From Phycisphaeraceae bacterium (GTDB taxonomy: Bacteria > Planctomycetota > Phycisphaerae > Phycisphaerales > Phycisphaeraceae), in contig PUNN01000215.1 in the NCBI GenBank assembly GCA_003552605.1, forward strand, positions 1-19,168: a stretch of DNA of 19,168 nucleotides. The letters run 5' to 3'. This document shows, piece by piece, positions 1 through 7,475 of the stretch. Below the pieces are notes generated by a model. That model searched no databases, had not been told where the DNA came from, and saw only the letters and a program-made list of their open reading frames with translations. Made by a program: the position numbers and the translations under genes. Each line of letters starts with the position of its first letter. The first letter of the stretch is position 1.

Positions 1-403
1 ATCGGCCCACACGCCACCGGCACTTGAATGCGAATTTGCTCCAATCCGCGCCGGGCGGGCAAATCCGGGCCTCAGCGACATTTAGCGGCCTTACGGCAGA
101 GATGTTGCGGAATCGCTGCCTCGCCCGACCCGCTGCGGCACCGTGACCGGTGAAGCAGATGCTTGTCGCCACGGCCAGAGCGCACCTCGCCGACTCACCC
201 GCGGTCCGTTCACGCCACGCTACCCCACCGCCCGGGTAGCGTGGGGGCAACTGCCAGAACCTGCGAGCGGCTACAGTCGGGGAAGCATCCACCTTGCCCC
301 CGGGAACCGGGTCTGGAGGGGCTCGATTGGTCCGATTCGAATCTCCAGGCCGCTTCTCCCTGCCAATTGCATTGCCACCGGGGGCCGCATAACGTTATCC
401 GGT
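1..403. other. Gene-free leader region upstream of the DUF2752 gene
   Basis: No convincing gene is visible here. The reading frames that cross it on either strand have low-complexity Arg/Pro-rich translations typical of GC-rich noncoding DNA. The first bases could be the tail of a gene ending before the window (one frame stops at 25-27, another at 83-85), but too little is left to identify it. The stretch holds a perfect 11-bp hairpin at 215-244 and a 10-bp palindrome at 389-398, listed separately. Confidence 0.5.
215..244. repeat. Perfect 11-bp inverted repeat (hairpin)
   Basis: CCACGCTACCC (215-225) is the exact reverse complement of GGGTAGCGTGG (234-244), leaving an 8-nt loop. There is no T-tract on either side, so it is not a textbook intrinsic terminator. 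It could terminate an upstream transcript, be a leader structure of the operon starting at 404, or be one more dispersed hairpin of the kind seen later in the window. Confidence 0.6.
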
Positions 404-889
404 ATGACGAGCAGCATGACCCGCCAAATCGTACCCGTGTGGGGCAGGGAACCCGGGCCGCTTCGGCGGCGGTTGCCGGCGGTGGTGGTGCTGGTGCTGA
501 CCCTGCCGCTGCTGGTCGTCGGCAGTATACTTACGCCCGCCGGCAGCGGAGGGGATGCGGCGGGGACGCATGTGCAGATGGGGCTGGCGGCCTGTGGGCT
601 GCTCGAGAATTCGGGCATCCCCTGTGCCACCTGCGGGATGACCACGGCGGTAACCCTCGCAGCCCACGGGCGGCTGGTCGAGGCGTTCCTGACTCAGCCC
701 GCCGCGGCGGTGCTCGCCCTGGTTGCCGCCATGGGGGCGCTGCTGGCAGCCTGGTCGATCGTGCGAGGCGTCGACCTTGCCCCGCTGTTATTGTGGTTGT
801 TCCGGCCCGCCGCCGTGGTCGTTGTCATAGGGCTCGTGGTGGGGGCATGGCTCTACAAGATCGCGGCAACCGTATCGGTGGCCGGATAG
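404..889 (+). CDS. DUF2752 family small membrane protein
   Basis: A 161-residue protein matching the DUF2752 family, small integral membrane proteins of unknown function found in planctomycetes, Bacteroidetes and others. The diagnostic part is a Cys-x-x-Cys-Gly segment (PCATCGMTTA, C74 and C77), like the CPxCGxTRA core of the family. It sits between a strongly hydrophobic N-terminal helix (about residues 25-50) and two more hydrophobic segments (about 100-120 and 130-155). The frame is open from 143, but residues before 404 look like translated noncoding DNA. I chose the ATG at 404; a second in-frame ATG lies at 416. Neither has a clear Shine-Dalgarno. The gene is followed by 206 nt before the first lipoprotein gene and may share its transcript. 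No enzymatic role can be assigned; the paired cysteines could bind metal or form a disulfide. Confidence 0.75.
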   Translation: MTSSMTRQIVPVWGREPGPLRRRLPAVVVLVLTLPLLVVGSILTPAGSGGDAAGTHVQMGLAACGLLENSGIPCATCGMTTAVTLAAHGRLVEAFLTQPAAAVLALVAAMGALLAAWSIVRGVDLAPLLLWLFRPAAVVVVIGLVVGAWLYKIAATVSVAG

Positions 890-1095
890 AAGCTTCGATG
901 AGCCTGCATGCCGGACCAGCCCCGCGGGTCCAGCCTGCGACAACACTGAACTTTCGGGGGCGTGGTGCCCGGACGTCCGGCTCCCCGAGCCTTGCCGGTC
1001 GACCACGACCTGCCTCGCCACCACTGGATGACTCCGATTGCCCGGATCGGCGGCACCCTGCTGCGTGGCCGCGATGGAAGCAGCCGCAACCCACC

Positions 1096-1758
1096 ATGAA
1101 AAGAACTGCCCCACGATCCCTCGGCCTTTATCTGCTGCTGTCATTCGCCGCCGTGACAGCGATATCCGCCACCGCTGGCTGCAACGTGATCGGCTTCATC
1201 GCCGGCATGGGCGAATCCCGCAAGCAGGAGGTTAAAGCGGCATACACCGACCTCGAAGACCAGCGGATTGCCGTGATGGTCATCGCCGATGATTCGACCG
1301 CGGCCAGACACCGCGAGGCGATGTCCAAGCTCCGTCGCTGGATCGCCGCGCGGATTGCCGGGCAGGTCCCCGATGTCACCCTCAGTGATCCGGACCAGCT
1401 CGAACGTTTTGAGGATGAGAATCCGTACTGGACATCCCTGCCACATGGCGACCTGCCCGAGCGACTCGACGTGGACCGGGTGGTCCTGGTCGATATCCAT
1501 CGATACGGGCTGCGCTCACCAGAGGCGCGGGACATGTGGCTTGGTCGTTTCGACGCCCGGGTGGGGGTGATCGAGGCCGAGGCCCGAATGGGGCGAGATT
1601 TCGTCTACGAGACCGAGGTGTCCGTCCGTTTTCCCGAGGATTCGCCTTACGGCGTGGCCGATGCGACGCAACGCAGCATCGAGCACGGCCTGATCGAATC
1701 GGCTTCGCGGGCGGTTGCACGGCTCTTTCATGATCACACCGTCGAGAGCGGACGATGA
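1096..1758 (+). CDS. Exported lipoprotein, first of an adjacent related pair
   Basis: A 220-residue predicted lipoprotein. The N-terminus has Lys/Arg, a hydrophobic stretch and a lipobox ending TAGC near residue 32, so the mature protein should be lipidated and membrane-anchored. The mature part alternates strands and helices: a strand around IAVMVIADD, a helix carrying the RRWIAARIAGQ segment, and a strand at DVDRVVLVDIHRYGL. This resembles the small alpha/beta fold of LpoB/CsgG/TolB-N-type periplasmic lipoproteins, but that is inference from pattern only. The ATG at 1096 is chosen because it directly precedes the signal peptide; the open frame upstream reads as noncoding. Its last bases overlap the next gene by ATGA (1755-1758), implying translational coupling. 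The neighbour has the same layout, so the pair probably arose by duplication. Function unknown. Confidence 0.8.
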   Translation: MKRTAPRSLGLYLLLSFAAVTAISATAGCNVIGFIAGMGESRKQEVKAAYTDLEDQRIAVMVIADDSTAARHREAMSKLRRWIAARIAGQVPDVTLSDPDQLERFEDENPYWTSLPHGDLPERLDVDRVVLVDIHRYGLRSPEARDMWLGRFDARVGVIEAEARMGRDFVYETEVSVRFPEDSPYGVADATQRSIEHGLIESASRAVARLFHDHTVESGR

Positions 1759-2477
1759 GTCAGCGACAACGTCATCCCAACTGCCGGCTGTCCCCGTCAC
1801 AATTGCTGGCCACCCTCTGCCTGACCTTGGCGATGCTGGGCAGCAGCGGGTGCATCGTGCCGCACATCGGCCGGGCACTGGAAGGACGCCACGGGCCCAT
1901 CTACCAGATCGAAGACCGCTCGACCCTGGTGTTTGTGGAGGTTGATGAGCAGGCCCAGTACCTGATGGGCGATCCGCGCATCCCCCGCCTGGTGGCGGCA
2001 CGCACCGGTAACCGTCTGGTGCACGATGGGCGGTTGAGCGATGTGGTCGATCACGACCGCATCTACGACATGGCCGCACGGATGGGCTCGCAATTCTATG
2101 AGGATCGCCCGCCGATTGACGCCATCGGCCGCCATGTCGGAGCCGAACAGGTCATCATCATCAACATCGAATCGGCCCGCCTCCGCCAGGAACCGGGGTT
2201 GCTTGAACCTCAGATTCTCAGCCGCGTTCGCGTGATTCAGACCGATCCGTACCGCCGCCTGTTCCCCGTCAGTGCCGACCTGCCCGAGGATCCGCGCTTT
2301 CAGCCGGAGGGCTATGAAGTGGTTTCCGAACTTCCACAATCGCTCGATGATGAGATGCCCCCGGAACGGATGAATCGCGTCACGCAACTCATGGGCGAAG
2401 TGGTGGCCCGGGATGTTTCGCGGTTGTTCATCCGCTGGGATGAAGATGATGAGCGGCACCGTGTCGGCAACTACTGA
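1755..2477 (+). CDS. Exported lipoprotein, second of an adjacent related pair
   Basis: A 240-residue predicted lipoprotein with an unusually long N-region (about 15 residues with Arg and His), a hydrophobic core and the lipobox LGSSGC at about residues 28-33. The mature domain follows the order of the upstream protein: a strand (STLVFVEVDE), a basic helix, a segment on DHDRIYDMAARMG, and then GAEQVIIINIESARL, which lines up with DVDRVVLVDIHRYGL of the neighbour. Identity is low, so they are diverged paralogues at best. The start overlaps the stop of the upstream gene by four bases, and its own end overlaps the glycosyltransferase gene, so the three are probably translated from one mRNA. A periplasmic or outer-membrane-associated role is likely; the specific function is unknown. 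Confidence 0.8.
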   Translation: MSQRQRHPNCRLSPSQLLATLCLTLAMLGSSGCIVPHIGRALEGRHGPIYQIEDRSTLVFVEVDEQAQYLMGDPRIPRLVAARTGNRLVHDGRLSDVVDHDRIYDMAARMGSQFYEDRPPIDAIGRHVGAEQVIIINIESARLRQEPGLLEPQILSRVRVIQTDPYRRLFPVSADLPEDPRFQPEGYEVVSELPQSLDDEMPPERMNRVTQLMGEVVARDVSRLFIRWDEDDERHRVGNY

Positions 2478-3699
2478 ACCGCCGGCTGTCGCTGAGCCCG
2501 ACGACGTTGGCAAGGCGGGCGGTGGCGCGGCGATGCGGGTACTCCACCTGCTCGATGGCCGCGGTCCCGGGGGGGAAGGCACGGCCCTGGCGCTTCTGGC
2601 CGATGGCATCGGGCGCACGCCCGGCTTCGAACAGCAGATTCTGCAATTGGGCAGAGTCGGGCTGGCCGAGCGCGCGGCGGCGCTCCACCTGCCGGCGCCC
2701 GCCCGGCTGAGTCCGCCATGCGGCCTGCCGCTTCTCGGCTGGCGTGGCCTGCGGAACTTTCTGCGAATCACTCCGGGAATCGAACTCATCCACACCTGGT
2801 CGCCGGCCACCCTGACACTCGCCACGCTGGCCAGCCCCGACCTGCCGCGTGCCTTGACACTCACCCGCCCGCCGGAGGGCCCCGTGGTTCGGTGGCTGCG
2901 AATGCTGCTTGAAGAGCGCTGGGGCAGCCGAACGGTGGTGCTGGCCACCTCGGCCACGGTGCGGCGACGGCTGGTGGAAGGCGGCTGCCCCGATTCGAGC
3001 GTCCACGTGCTCCGTCCAGCAATCCACATGGGCCGCATCGATCCGCACGCGCGGGCCGCCCTCCGTGAACGCTGGGGAGCGGGGGAAGATGACCGCATCG
3101 TGGCGCTGCTGTCCGACCCGCCCGAGGCAGCCGATGCCCGTGAGGCCATTCTCTCCGTGGGCCTGGCCGATGAGAGCCGGTCGACGGCAGGAAAGCGCTT
3201 GCGCCTGCTGCTGCACCCGCGACAAGTCGGAATGCTGCGGGCCTGCGAATCGGTCCGGGCCCTTGGGGCCGTTTCCCGGATCATTGTCGCCCGAAAGGTG
3301 GACTGCCCCTGGGCTGTACTTCCGGGCTGCGACCTGGCCCTGGCGCCCGGGCCTGCGGCGAAGGGCTTGAGTCTGCCATGGGCGATGGCCTCGAACGTGC
3401 CAATCGTTGCCGAGGCGACCTATGCCATCAGCGAGATACTGGAAGCCCGCCACTCGGCCCTGCTGGCCCCACCGGGCCGCCGCGACCATCTGGTACGGCA
3501 GATGCTTCGGATGCTGGGCGATGAGCGCCTCCGCTGGCAGCTACGCGATACGGCCAGACACGAGGCCTACAGCTTTTTCAGTCGCCAGCAGTACAGTCGA
3601 CACCTCACGACCGTTTATCAGCAGATGGTGTCCGGCGAGCCGATCGAGGTGCCGCCGCTGCAAGTAACGGGTGGACTTAGGTTTGCAGGAAGGGCATGA
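2446..3699 (+). CDS. GT-B-fold glycosyltransferase-like protein (GT4-like)
   Basis: A 417-residue protein with the layout of GT-B glycosyltransferases. The N-terminal Rossmann half begins MRVLHLLDGRGPGGEG (residue 30 on) and reaches a typical 'IELIHTWSP' strand. The C-terminal half has the alternating strands and the closing helix region (HLVRQMLRMLGDERLRWQLRDTARHEAYSFFSRQQYSRHLTTVYQQM) typical of GT4 enzymes. Such enzymes add sugars from activated donors to polysaccharide or lipid acceptors at the cytoplasmic membrane. The usual EX7E-type donor-binding motif is degenerate: the site reads KGLSLPWAMA (K306 on), without either acidic residue. The start is uncertain: ATG at 2446 or 2449 (GGGA at 2437-2440) overlaps the lipoprotein gene by about 30 bases and adds a 29-residue Pro/Ala/Glu leader; ATG at 2533 would begin directly at the domain. 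Acceptor unknown. Confidence 0.75.
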   Translation: MMSGTVSATTEPPAVAEPDDVGKAGGGAAMRVLHLLDGRGPGGEGTALALLADGIGRTPGFEQQILQLGRVGLAERAAALHLPAPARLSPPCGLPLLGWRGLRNFLRITPGIELIHTWSPATLTLATLASPDLPRALTLTRPPEGPVVRWLRMLLEERWGSRTVVLATSATVRRRLVEGGCPDSSVHVLRPAIHMGRIDPHARAALRERWGAGEDDRIVALLSDPPEAADAREAILSVGLADESRSTAGKRLRLLLHPRQVGMLRACESVRALGAVSRIIVARKVDCPWAVLPGCDLALAPGPAAKGLSLPWAMASNVPIVAEATYAISEILEARHSALLAPPGRRDHLVRQMLRMLGDERLRWQLRDTARHEAYSFFSRQQYSRHLTTVYQQMVSGEPIEVPPLQVTGGLRFAGRA

Positions 3700-3822
3700 C
3701 ACTCCGCAGAGCCTTCGCACCGTCGCGGCGTGTGCAATAAGAAAATTCCTATTTCATGTGTTGCCGTATTGGGGGGTTGGGATGCCTGTCGGACCCATCG
3801 TGTAACAAATGCTTTCAACCAA

Positions 3823-3850
3823 TTGACAATTCGTAGACTGCCGGTACGCT
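3823..3850 (+). promoter_or_regulatory. Sigma70-type promoter for the FG-GAP protein / protease genes
   Basis: A perfect -35 box TTGACA (3823-3828) is followed after 16 nt by TACGCT (3845-3850), a 4-of-6 match to TATAAT. The local sequence is AT-richer than its surroundings. It lies in the 231-nt gap after the glycosyltransferase gene and would start transcription near 3857, about 75 nt before the ATG at 3931. I see no clear terminator for the upstream gene in this gap. Confidence 0.55.
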
Positions 3851-3916
3851 GTAAGGGTGGTGAGCGCAACTCGGTTGGATTTCTACGCGCTCGGGACTCG
3901 CGGTCGCACGTTTGCT

Positions 3917-3922
3917 GAGGAG
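3917..3922 (+). promoter_or_regulatory. Strong Shine-Dalgarno for the FG-GAP protein gene
   Basis: GAGGAG lies 8 nt before the ATG at 3931 and fixes that start, which also opens directly into a signal peptide. Confidence 0.7.
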
Positions 3923-3930
3923 TTGGACAA

Positions 3931-6201
3931 ATGAATAAGTGGCCGGTGGCGCTTGGTTTGGCGCTGGGATGGGTGTTGCTGTGCGCACCGATCGTGATGG
4001 CGGATGCTTCCGGAAACGGGGAGGGTGAGCCGGAAAACAACCGCGCGGCGTGGAGCTTCGAGGGCTGGCAGGGGATGCGGGTCATCCGGGTCGATGGGGC
4101 CCCGTCACAACTGCTCGCGGCCGACCTTGATGGCAACGGCCGTGAGCAGTTGATCCAGGTCGACACGCGGCAAAGCCGGCTGCTGATCTATCGCTGGCTC
4201 GAGCCCGATCAGCGGCAGGAGGCCCTGTCGCCCGATCCGGACCGGCCCAACGAACTTCCCATGGCGCCGGAGATCCGCCGGGAAGAGATTGCCATGGAAG
4301 ACCTGCCGCGTGCCGCCGCCGTGGTACGGCTCGACGAAGACAAGCCCGGCAAGCAGCTTCTTATACTGACCTCGCCGCCCTTGCGGCTCGTGCTCATGGA
4401 GCGAAAGGAGCGAGAGGATGATGAACCGCGATGGCGCCAGTCTCGCTCGTGGGATATCGAAGATGGGAGCATTGGCGATAGTCTCAATTTGCTGGTGCGG
4501 CGCACAGGCGGACACCATCAGGCAATTCTGAGCATGGAAGATGGCATTCTCCTGCTTGATCTGGTCGAGGATGCCACGCCGCGCTGGCAGAGCCCCCGCG
4601 AGCGACAGGGCCGGGCCGCTCTCTGGCTTGCCGACCTTGATGGAGACGGTGAAGAAGACCTGATCGAGTGGATCCGCGGCTCCAACGCTGCCCTGCGCTG
4701 GTACCGCAATACCGGTGAGCGCTTCGCGCCGCCGGTCAACGTCTATGAGCGATCCGTCAACCAGGCCGCGCTGCTCACGAGGCCCGAGGAGGAGGTGGTG
4801 AAAGGGGAGATGCTGCTGATGCCCTCGACGCCGCGCGGGTCACTGCGTCGATACGGCCTTGGCCGTGATGAACCCAACGTGGCCGGCTTCCGCAAGACAT
4901 TGCCGGTGCCCCCGGCGGATTCGGACAACTGGTGCGGCATTCTGCTGGACGGCCGGCCGGCACTGGCATTTGTGGACCCGCGGCAGCCGCGGCTTCTGGT
5001 GCATGAACTCGGCGACGACGGCTGGGATCGGGAACAGTCCTACCCGATCGTGAACAACGTCCGCGCCATCGCCGCGCCGCCGGCTGAGCCCGGCAAGCTG
5101 CTGCTGTGGACCCGCGATGCTTCCCACCTGCATGCCAGCCGCTGGGAAGCTGGCCGACTGACCTATCCCCGGCCATGGCGCCAGGTCGAGAGTGACCAGG
5201 AAAAAAAGATCATTGCCTTGCGCCAATCCGGTGCCACCGCCTGGTGGGCGCAGAAAGTCGGCGATGACCTGCTGCTGTGGGTATGGGAGCCGGATGCGGA
5301 TGAGCCTTCAAAGATGCGCTTTTCCGGGCTCGGTGATGTGGAGAACCTGACCTGGCTCGGCGGGGCGAATTTGTTGGTGATGGAGCGCTTCGCCCGCCAT
5401 GCGAAGCTCGCGGTGCTCGATGAAGAAGGGGAGGTTTCGACCAGCGAGCCCGGGCACCTGCGCGCGGCGGGCTTCGATGAATTCGTGCTGTTCGGGGGAG
5501 GTGAGGGGCGCAGGCTCGGCCGGCTCACCGATGGGGTGCTGCAATGGATGGATGATGAACTCGAGCCCGAGGATCAGATCATGCTGCCCGAGGGTCGGCG
5601 GCTGGCATCGTTCGTCCCCGATGGCGATGAGGCCTGGGCACTTGAGCGCGGCGGGCGCCGGATGTTCCGGCTCAAGCCCGATCAGGCCGGCATTCTCCGG
5701 CCAGACCGAAGCATCGAGTTGCCCGGCGGCAGCAGACTCGCAGACCATCCCGTGCTCGGCCTGCTGCTTGTGGCCGGCGACACCGTCACGCATCTGTCCC
5801 CCGGTGAGCCGTTCGATCTCGACCTTGTGCAGTCGGTGGACACCACCGAACGGCGCCAGACGAGCCTCGATGAGTTCACGCCGGTTCGTTTCTTCGTCAC
5901 CGACGTTACCGGTGATGGCACCGATGATGTGCTTCTGATCGACGATGAGCGCCACCGCGTGACACTGCTGACGCTCGAGAACGGACAGCTCGAATCGCGG
6001 TTCAGTTGGCAGGTGTTCGATGATACGACCTACCCCTACGCCGGGGGCGGCCGCGACTACATGATGGGGCGGCGGAGTGGACGGAATGATCCCCGCTACT
6101 TCCTCGGCCTCGATCTCGATGGCAGTGGTCATCAGGACCTTGTCATTCTTTCACAGGACCGACTGCTGATCTACCTCGGCCGGGACAAGGAGACTGATTG
6201 A
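3931..6201 (+). CDS. Exported FG-GAP/VCBS-type repeat (beta-propeller) protein
   Basis: A 756-residue secreted protein. It starts with a classical signal peptide (MNKWPVALGLALGWVLLCAPIVMA, cleaved near residue 24). Four calcium-loop-like FG-GAP/VCBS motifs are visible: DLDGNGREQ (65-73), DLDGDGEED (235-243), DVTGDGTDD (658-666) and DLDGSGHQD (728-736). Each is followed by a short strand (for example LIQVD, DVLLIDD, DLVILS). Such repeats build seven-bladed propellers that bind Ca2+ and usually mediate adhesion or recognition outside the cell; the middle of the protein contains weaker blade-like repeats without the calcium loop. No catalytic motif was recognised. It is very acidic. Its TGA overlaps the ATG of the protease gene (TGATG at 6199-6203), so the two are translationally coupled and probably act in the same compartment. 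Confidence 0.8.
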   Translation: MNKWPVALGLALGWVLLCAPIVMADASGNGEGEPENNRAAWSFEGWQGMRVIRVDGAPSQLLAADLDGNGREQLIQVDTRQSRLLIYRWLEPDQRQEALSPDPDRPNELPMAPEIRREEIAMEDLPRAAAVVRLDEDKPGKQLLILTSPPLRLVLMERKEREDDEPRWRQSRSWDIEDGSIGDSLNLLVRRTGGHHQAILSMEDGILLLDLVEDATPRWQSPRERQGRAALWLADLDGDGEEDLIEWIRGSNAALRWYRNTGERFAPPVNVYERSVNQAALLTRPEEEVVKGEMLLMPSTPRGSLRRYGLGRDEPNVAGFRKTLPVPPADSDNWCGILLDGRPALAFVDPRQPRLLVHELGDDGWDREQSYPIVNNVRAIAAPPAEPGKLLLWTRDASHLHASRWEAGRLTYPRPWRQVESDQEKKIIALRQSGATAWWAQKVGDDLLLWVWEPDADEPSKMRFSGLGDVENLTWLGGANLLVMERFARHAKLAVLDEEGEVSTSEPGHLRAAGFDEFVLFGGGEGRRLGRLTDGVLQWMDDELEPEDQIMLPEGRRLASFVPDGDEAWALERGGRRMFRLKPDQAGILRPDRSIELPGGSRLADHPVLGLLLVAGDTVTHLSPGEPFDLDLVQSVDTTERRQTSLDEFTPVRFFVTDVTGDGTDDVLLIDDERHRVTLLTLENGQLESRFSWQVFDDTTYPYAGGGRDYMMGRRSGRNDPRYFLGLDLDGSGHQDLVILSQDRLLIYLGRDKETD
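6187..6192 (+). promoter_or_regulatory. Ribosome binding site inside the upstream gene, sets the protease start
   Basis: AAGGAG lies 8 nt before the ATG at 6201, within the last codons of the FG-GAP gene. It favours the ATG at 6201 over an in-frame TTG at 6198. Confidence 0.65.
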
Positions 6202-7328
6202 TGCGTACCGCACTGACTGGTCTGGGCGTGCTTGCCTGCGTCCTGCTGCTTGCCGATGCATGGGCCATGGCCAGCGACGAGGCGCCCGCCGAAGCGCCGA
6301 CGGCGCCGATGCCCACGCCCGATGAACCGCCCCCGGTGGCCGAAGATGCCGAGCTTGTGCCCGTGCCCGAAGAGGCCGAAGAGGTGGCGGGGAAGGTCGC
6401 CACCGTGCATCTTGTCGGCGGGGCGAAGGTTACGGCCCCGCTGCTGCGGCGAAGTACCGAGGGCGTGGTGCTCGATCTCGGTCACGATGCCATCGTGGTA
6501 CCGCGGCGGCAGATCATCAGCATCGACGAGGAGGCAAGGCCGGACGAGGGCGATGATGATGTGACCGCTCATGGCATCTACTCGACCGGACGGCTGCCAG
6601 CGGTACCGGTCGCTGAGCTTGTCCGCCGTTACGGCGACTCGGTGGTCATGGTGCGCACCAGCGGCGGCCTTGGCAGTGGTTTCTTCATCAGTGAGCAGGG
6701 GCATCTGATCACCAACTACCACGTGATCGAGGGTGAGACCCGCATCGGCATCACGGTCTTCGAGCGCGGGCCCGCGGGCTACGAAAAGCGAGAGTTCCGC
6801 AACGTGCGCATTCTCGCCATCCAGCCGCTGCGTGACCTTGCCCTGCTGCAATTGACGGCCGAAGACCGCGAGGACTTCACGCCGGAACCGCTCGTGATTA
6901 CCGACAGCGATGAGGTGACCCAGGGCGACCTGGTCTTCGCAATCGGCGCCCCGCTCGGCCTCGAGCGCACCGTGACGCAGGGCATCGTCAGTTCCACCAC
7001 GCGCACGCTCGGCCACCTTCGTTTCATCCAGACCGATGCTTCGATCAACCCCGGCAACAGTGGGGGCCCGCTCTTCAACGCCCGTGGTGAGGTCGTGGGC
7101 GTGGTCTGTGCCGGTTACTCCTACTTTCAGGGGCTCGCCTTCGGCATTCCGGCCAGTGACCTGCTGGATTTCCTGCGCCACCGCAACGCCTTCCTGTACG
7201 ACCCTTCCCAACCCAATACGGGTGTGCGGTATCTCGATCCACCGTTCAACCCGAACCGGGAAGGAGAGGCGGAGGTTCCTGCTGATGAGGATGCCGACGA
7301 GGAGGAGCATTCCGGGGAGGAGCGATAA
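6201..7328 (+). CDS. Exported HtrA-like trypsin-family serine protease without PDZ domain
   Basis: A 375-residue protein of the S1C (DegP/HtrA) type. In order: a signal peptide (residues 1-26 or so), a Pro/Glu/Ala-rich linker (to about 63), a small beta domain of about 45 residues (VHLVGGAKVTAPLL to IISIDE) that looks SH3-barrel-like, and the trypsin-like domain. The catalytic triad is intact: His174 in TNYHVIEG, Asp212 in LRDLALLQL and Ser287 in GNSGGPLF. Usual DegP proteins carry one or two PDZ domains after the protease; here the domain is followed only by a short acidic tail, so substrate recognition must differ and may use the N-terminal beta domain or a partner. A periplasmic or secreted location is expected. 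Coupling to the FG-GAP gene suggests shared envelope quality control or processing; this is inference. Confidence 0.88.
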   Translation: MRTALTGLGVLACVLLLADAWAMASDEAPAEAPTAPMPTPDEPPPVAEDAELVPVPEEAEEVAGKVATVHLVGGAKVTAPLLRRSTEGVVLDLGHDAIVVPRRQIISIDEEARPDEGDDDVTAHGIYSTGRLPAVPVAELVRRYGDSVVMVRTSGGLGSGFFISEQGHLITNYHVIEGETRIGITVFERGPAGYEKREFRNVRILAIQPLRDLALLQLTAEDREDFTPEPLVITDSDEVTQGDLVFAIGAPLGLERTVTQGIVSSTTRTLGHLRFIQTDASINPGNSGGPLFNARGEVVGVVCAGYSYFQGLAFGIPASDLLDFLRHRNAFLYDPSQPNTGVRYLDPPFNPNREGEAEVPADEDADEEEHSGEER

Positions 7329-7462
7329 CCCCGACCGCCGTGTGTTGTGATAAGCACCCCGGCCGTGCTTCAGCCCGGCGGGGGGCAGGGGAATACAACG
7401 GGGCGATGCCGTGAGGCTGCAACCGCGTCCGTGTCCCGGCCACCATCATCGACAGACTTCTT

Positions 7463-7469
7463 GAAAGGA
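7463..7469 (+). promoter_or_regulatory. Ribosome binding site for the 743-residue exported protein
   Basis: GAAAGGA lies 6 nt before the ATG at 7476 and, with the signal peptide that follows, decides the start within a frame that is open from 7347. Confidence 0.55.
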
Positions 7470-7475
7470 TTTGCC

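Noticed and set aside
305..360. tRNA-like TTCGAAT motif and a CTGGAG/CTCCAG stem
   Set aside because: The five bases on each side of TTCGAAT do not pair as a T-arm, there is no acceptor stem and no anticodon arm. GATTCGAATC at 334-343 is just a palindrome.
163..1095. Long open frame upstream of the first lipoprotein in the same frame
   Set aside because: Its translation is Arg/Pro/Gly-rich without domain features, overlaps the DUF2752 gene in another frame, and the signal peptide begins only at 1096.
1797..3284. 495-codon open frame on the minus strand
   Set aside because: It lies fully antisense to the second lipoprotein and the glycosyltransferase; composition is that of a shadow frame in GC-rich DNA.
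3730..3918. Small open frame of 62 codons before the FG-GAP gene
   Set aside because: It runs straight through the predicted promoter, has no Shine-Dalgarno and no protein-like features.
7352..7370. AAGCAC/GTGCTT inverted repeat after the protease gene as a terminator
   Set aside because: Only six base pairs, a 7-nt loop and no T-tract; too weak to call.
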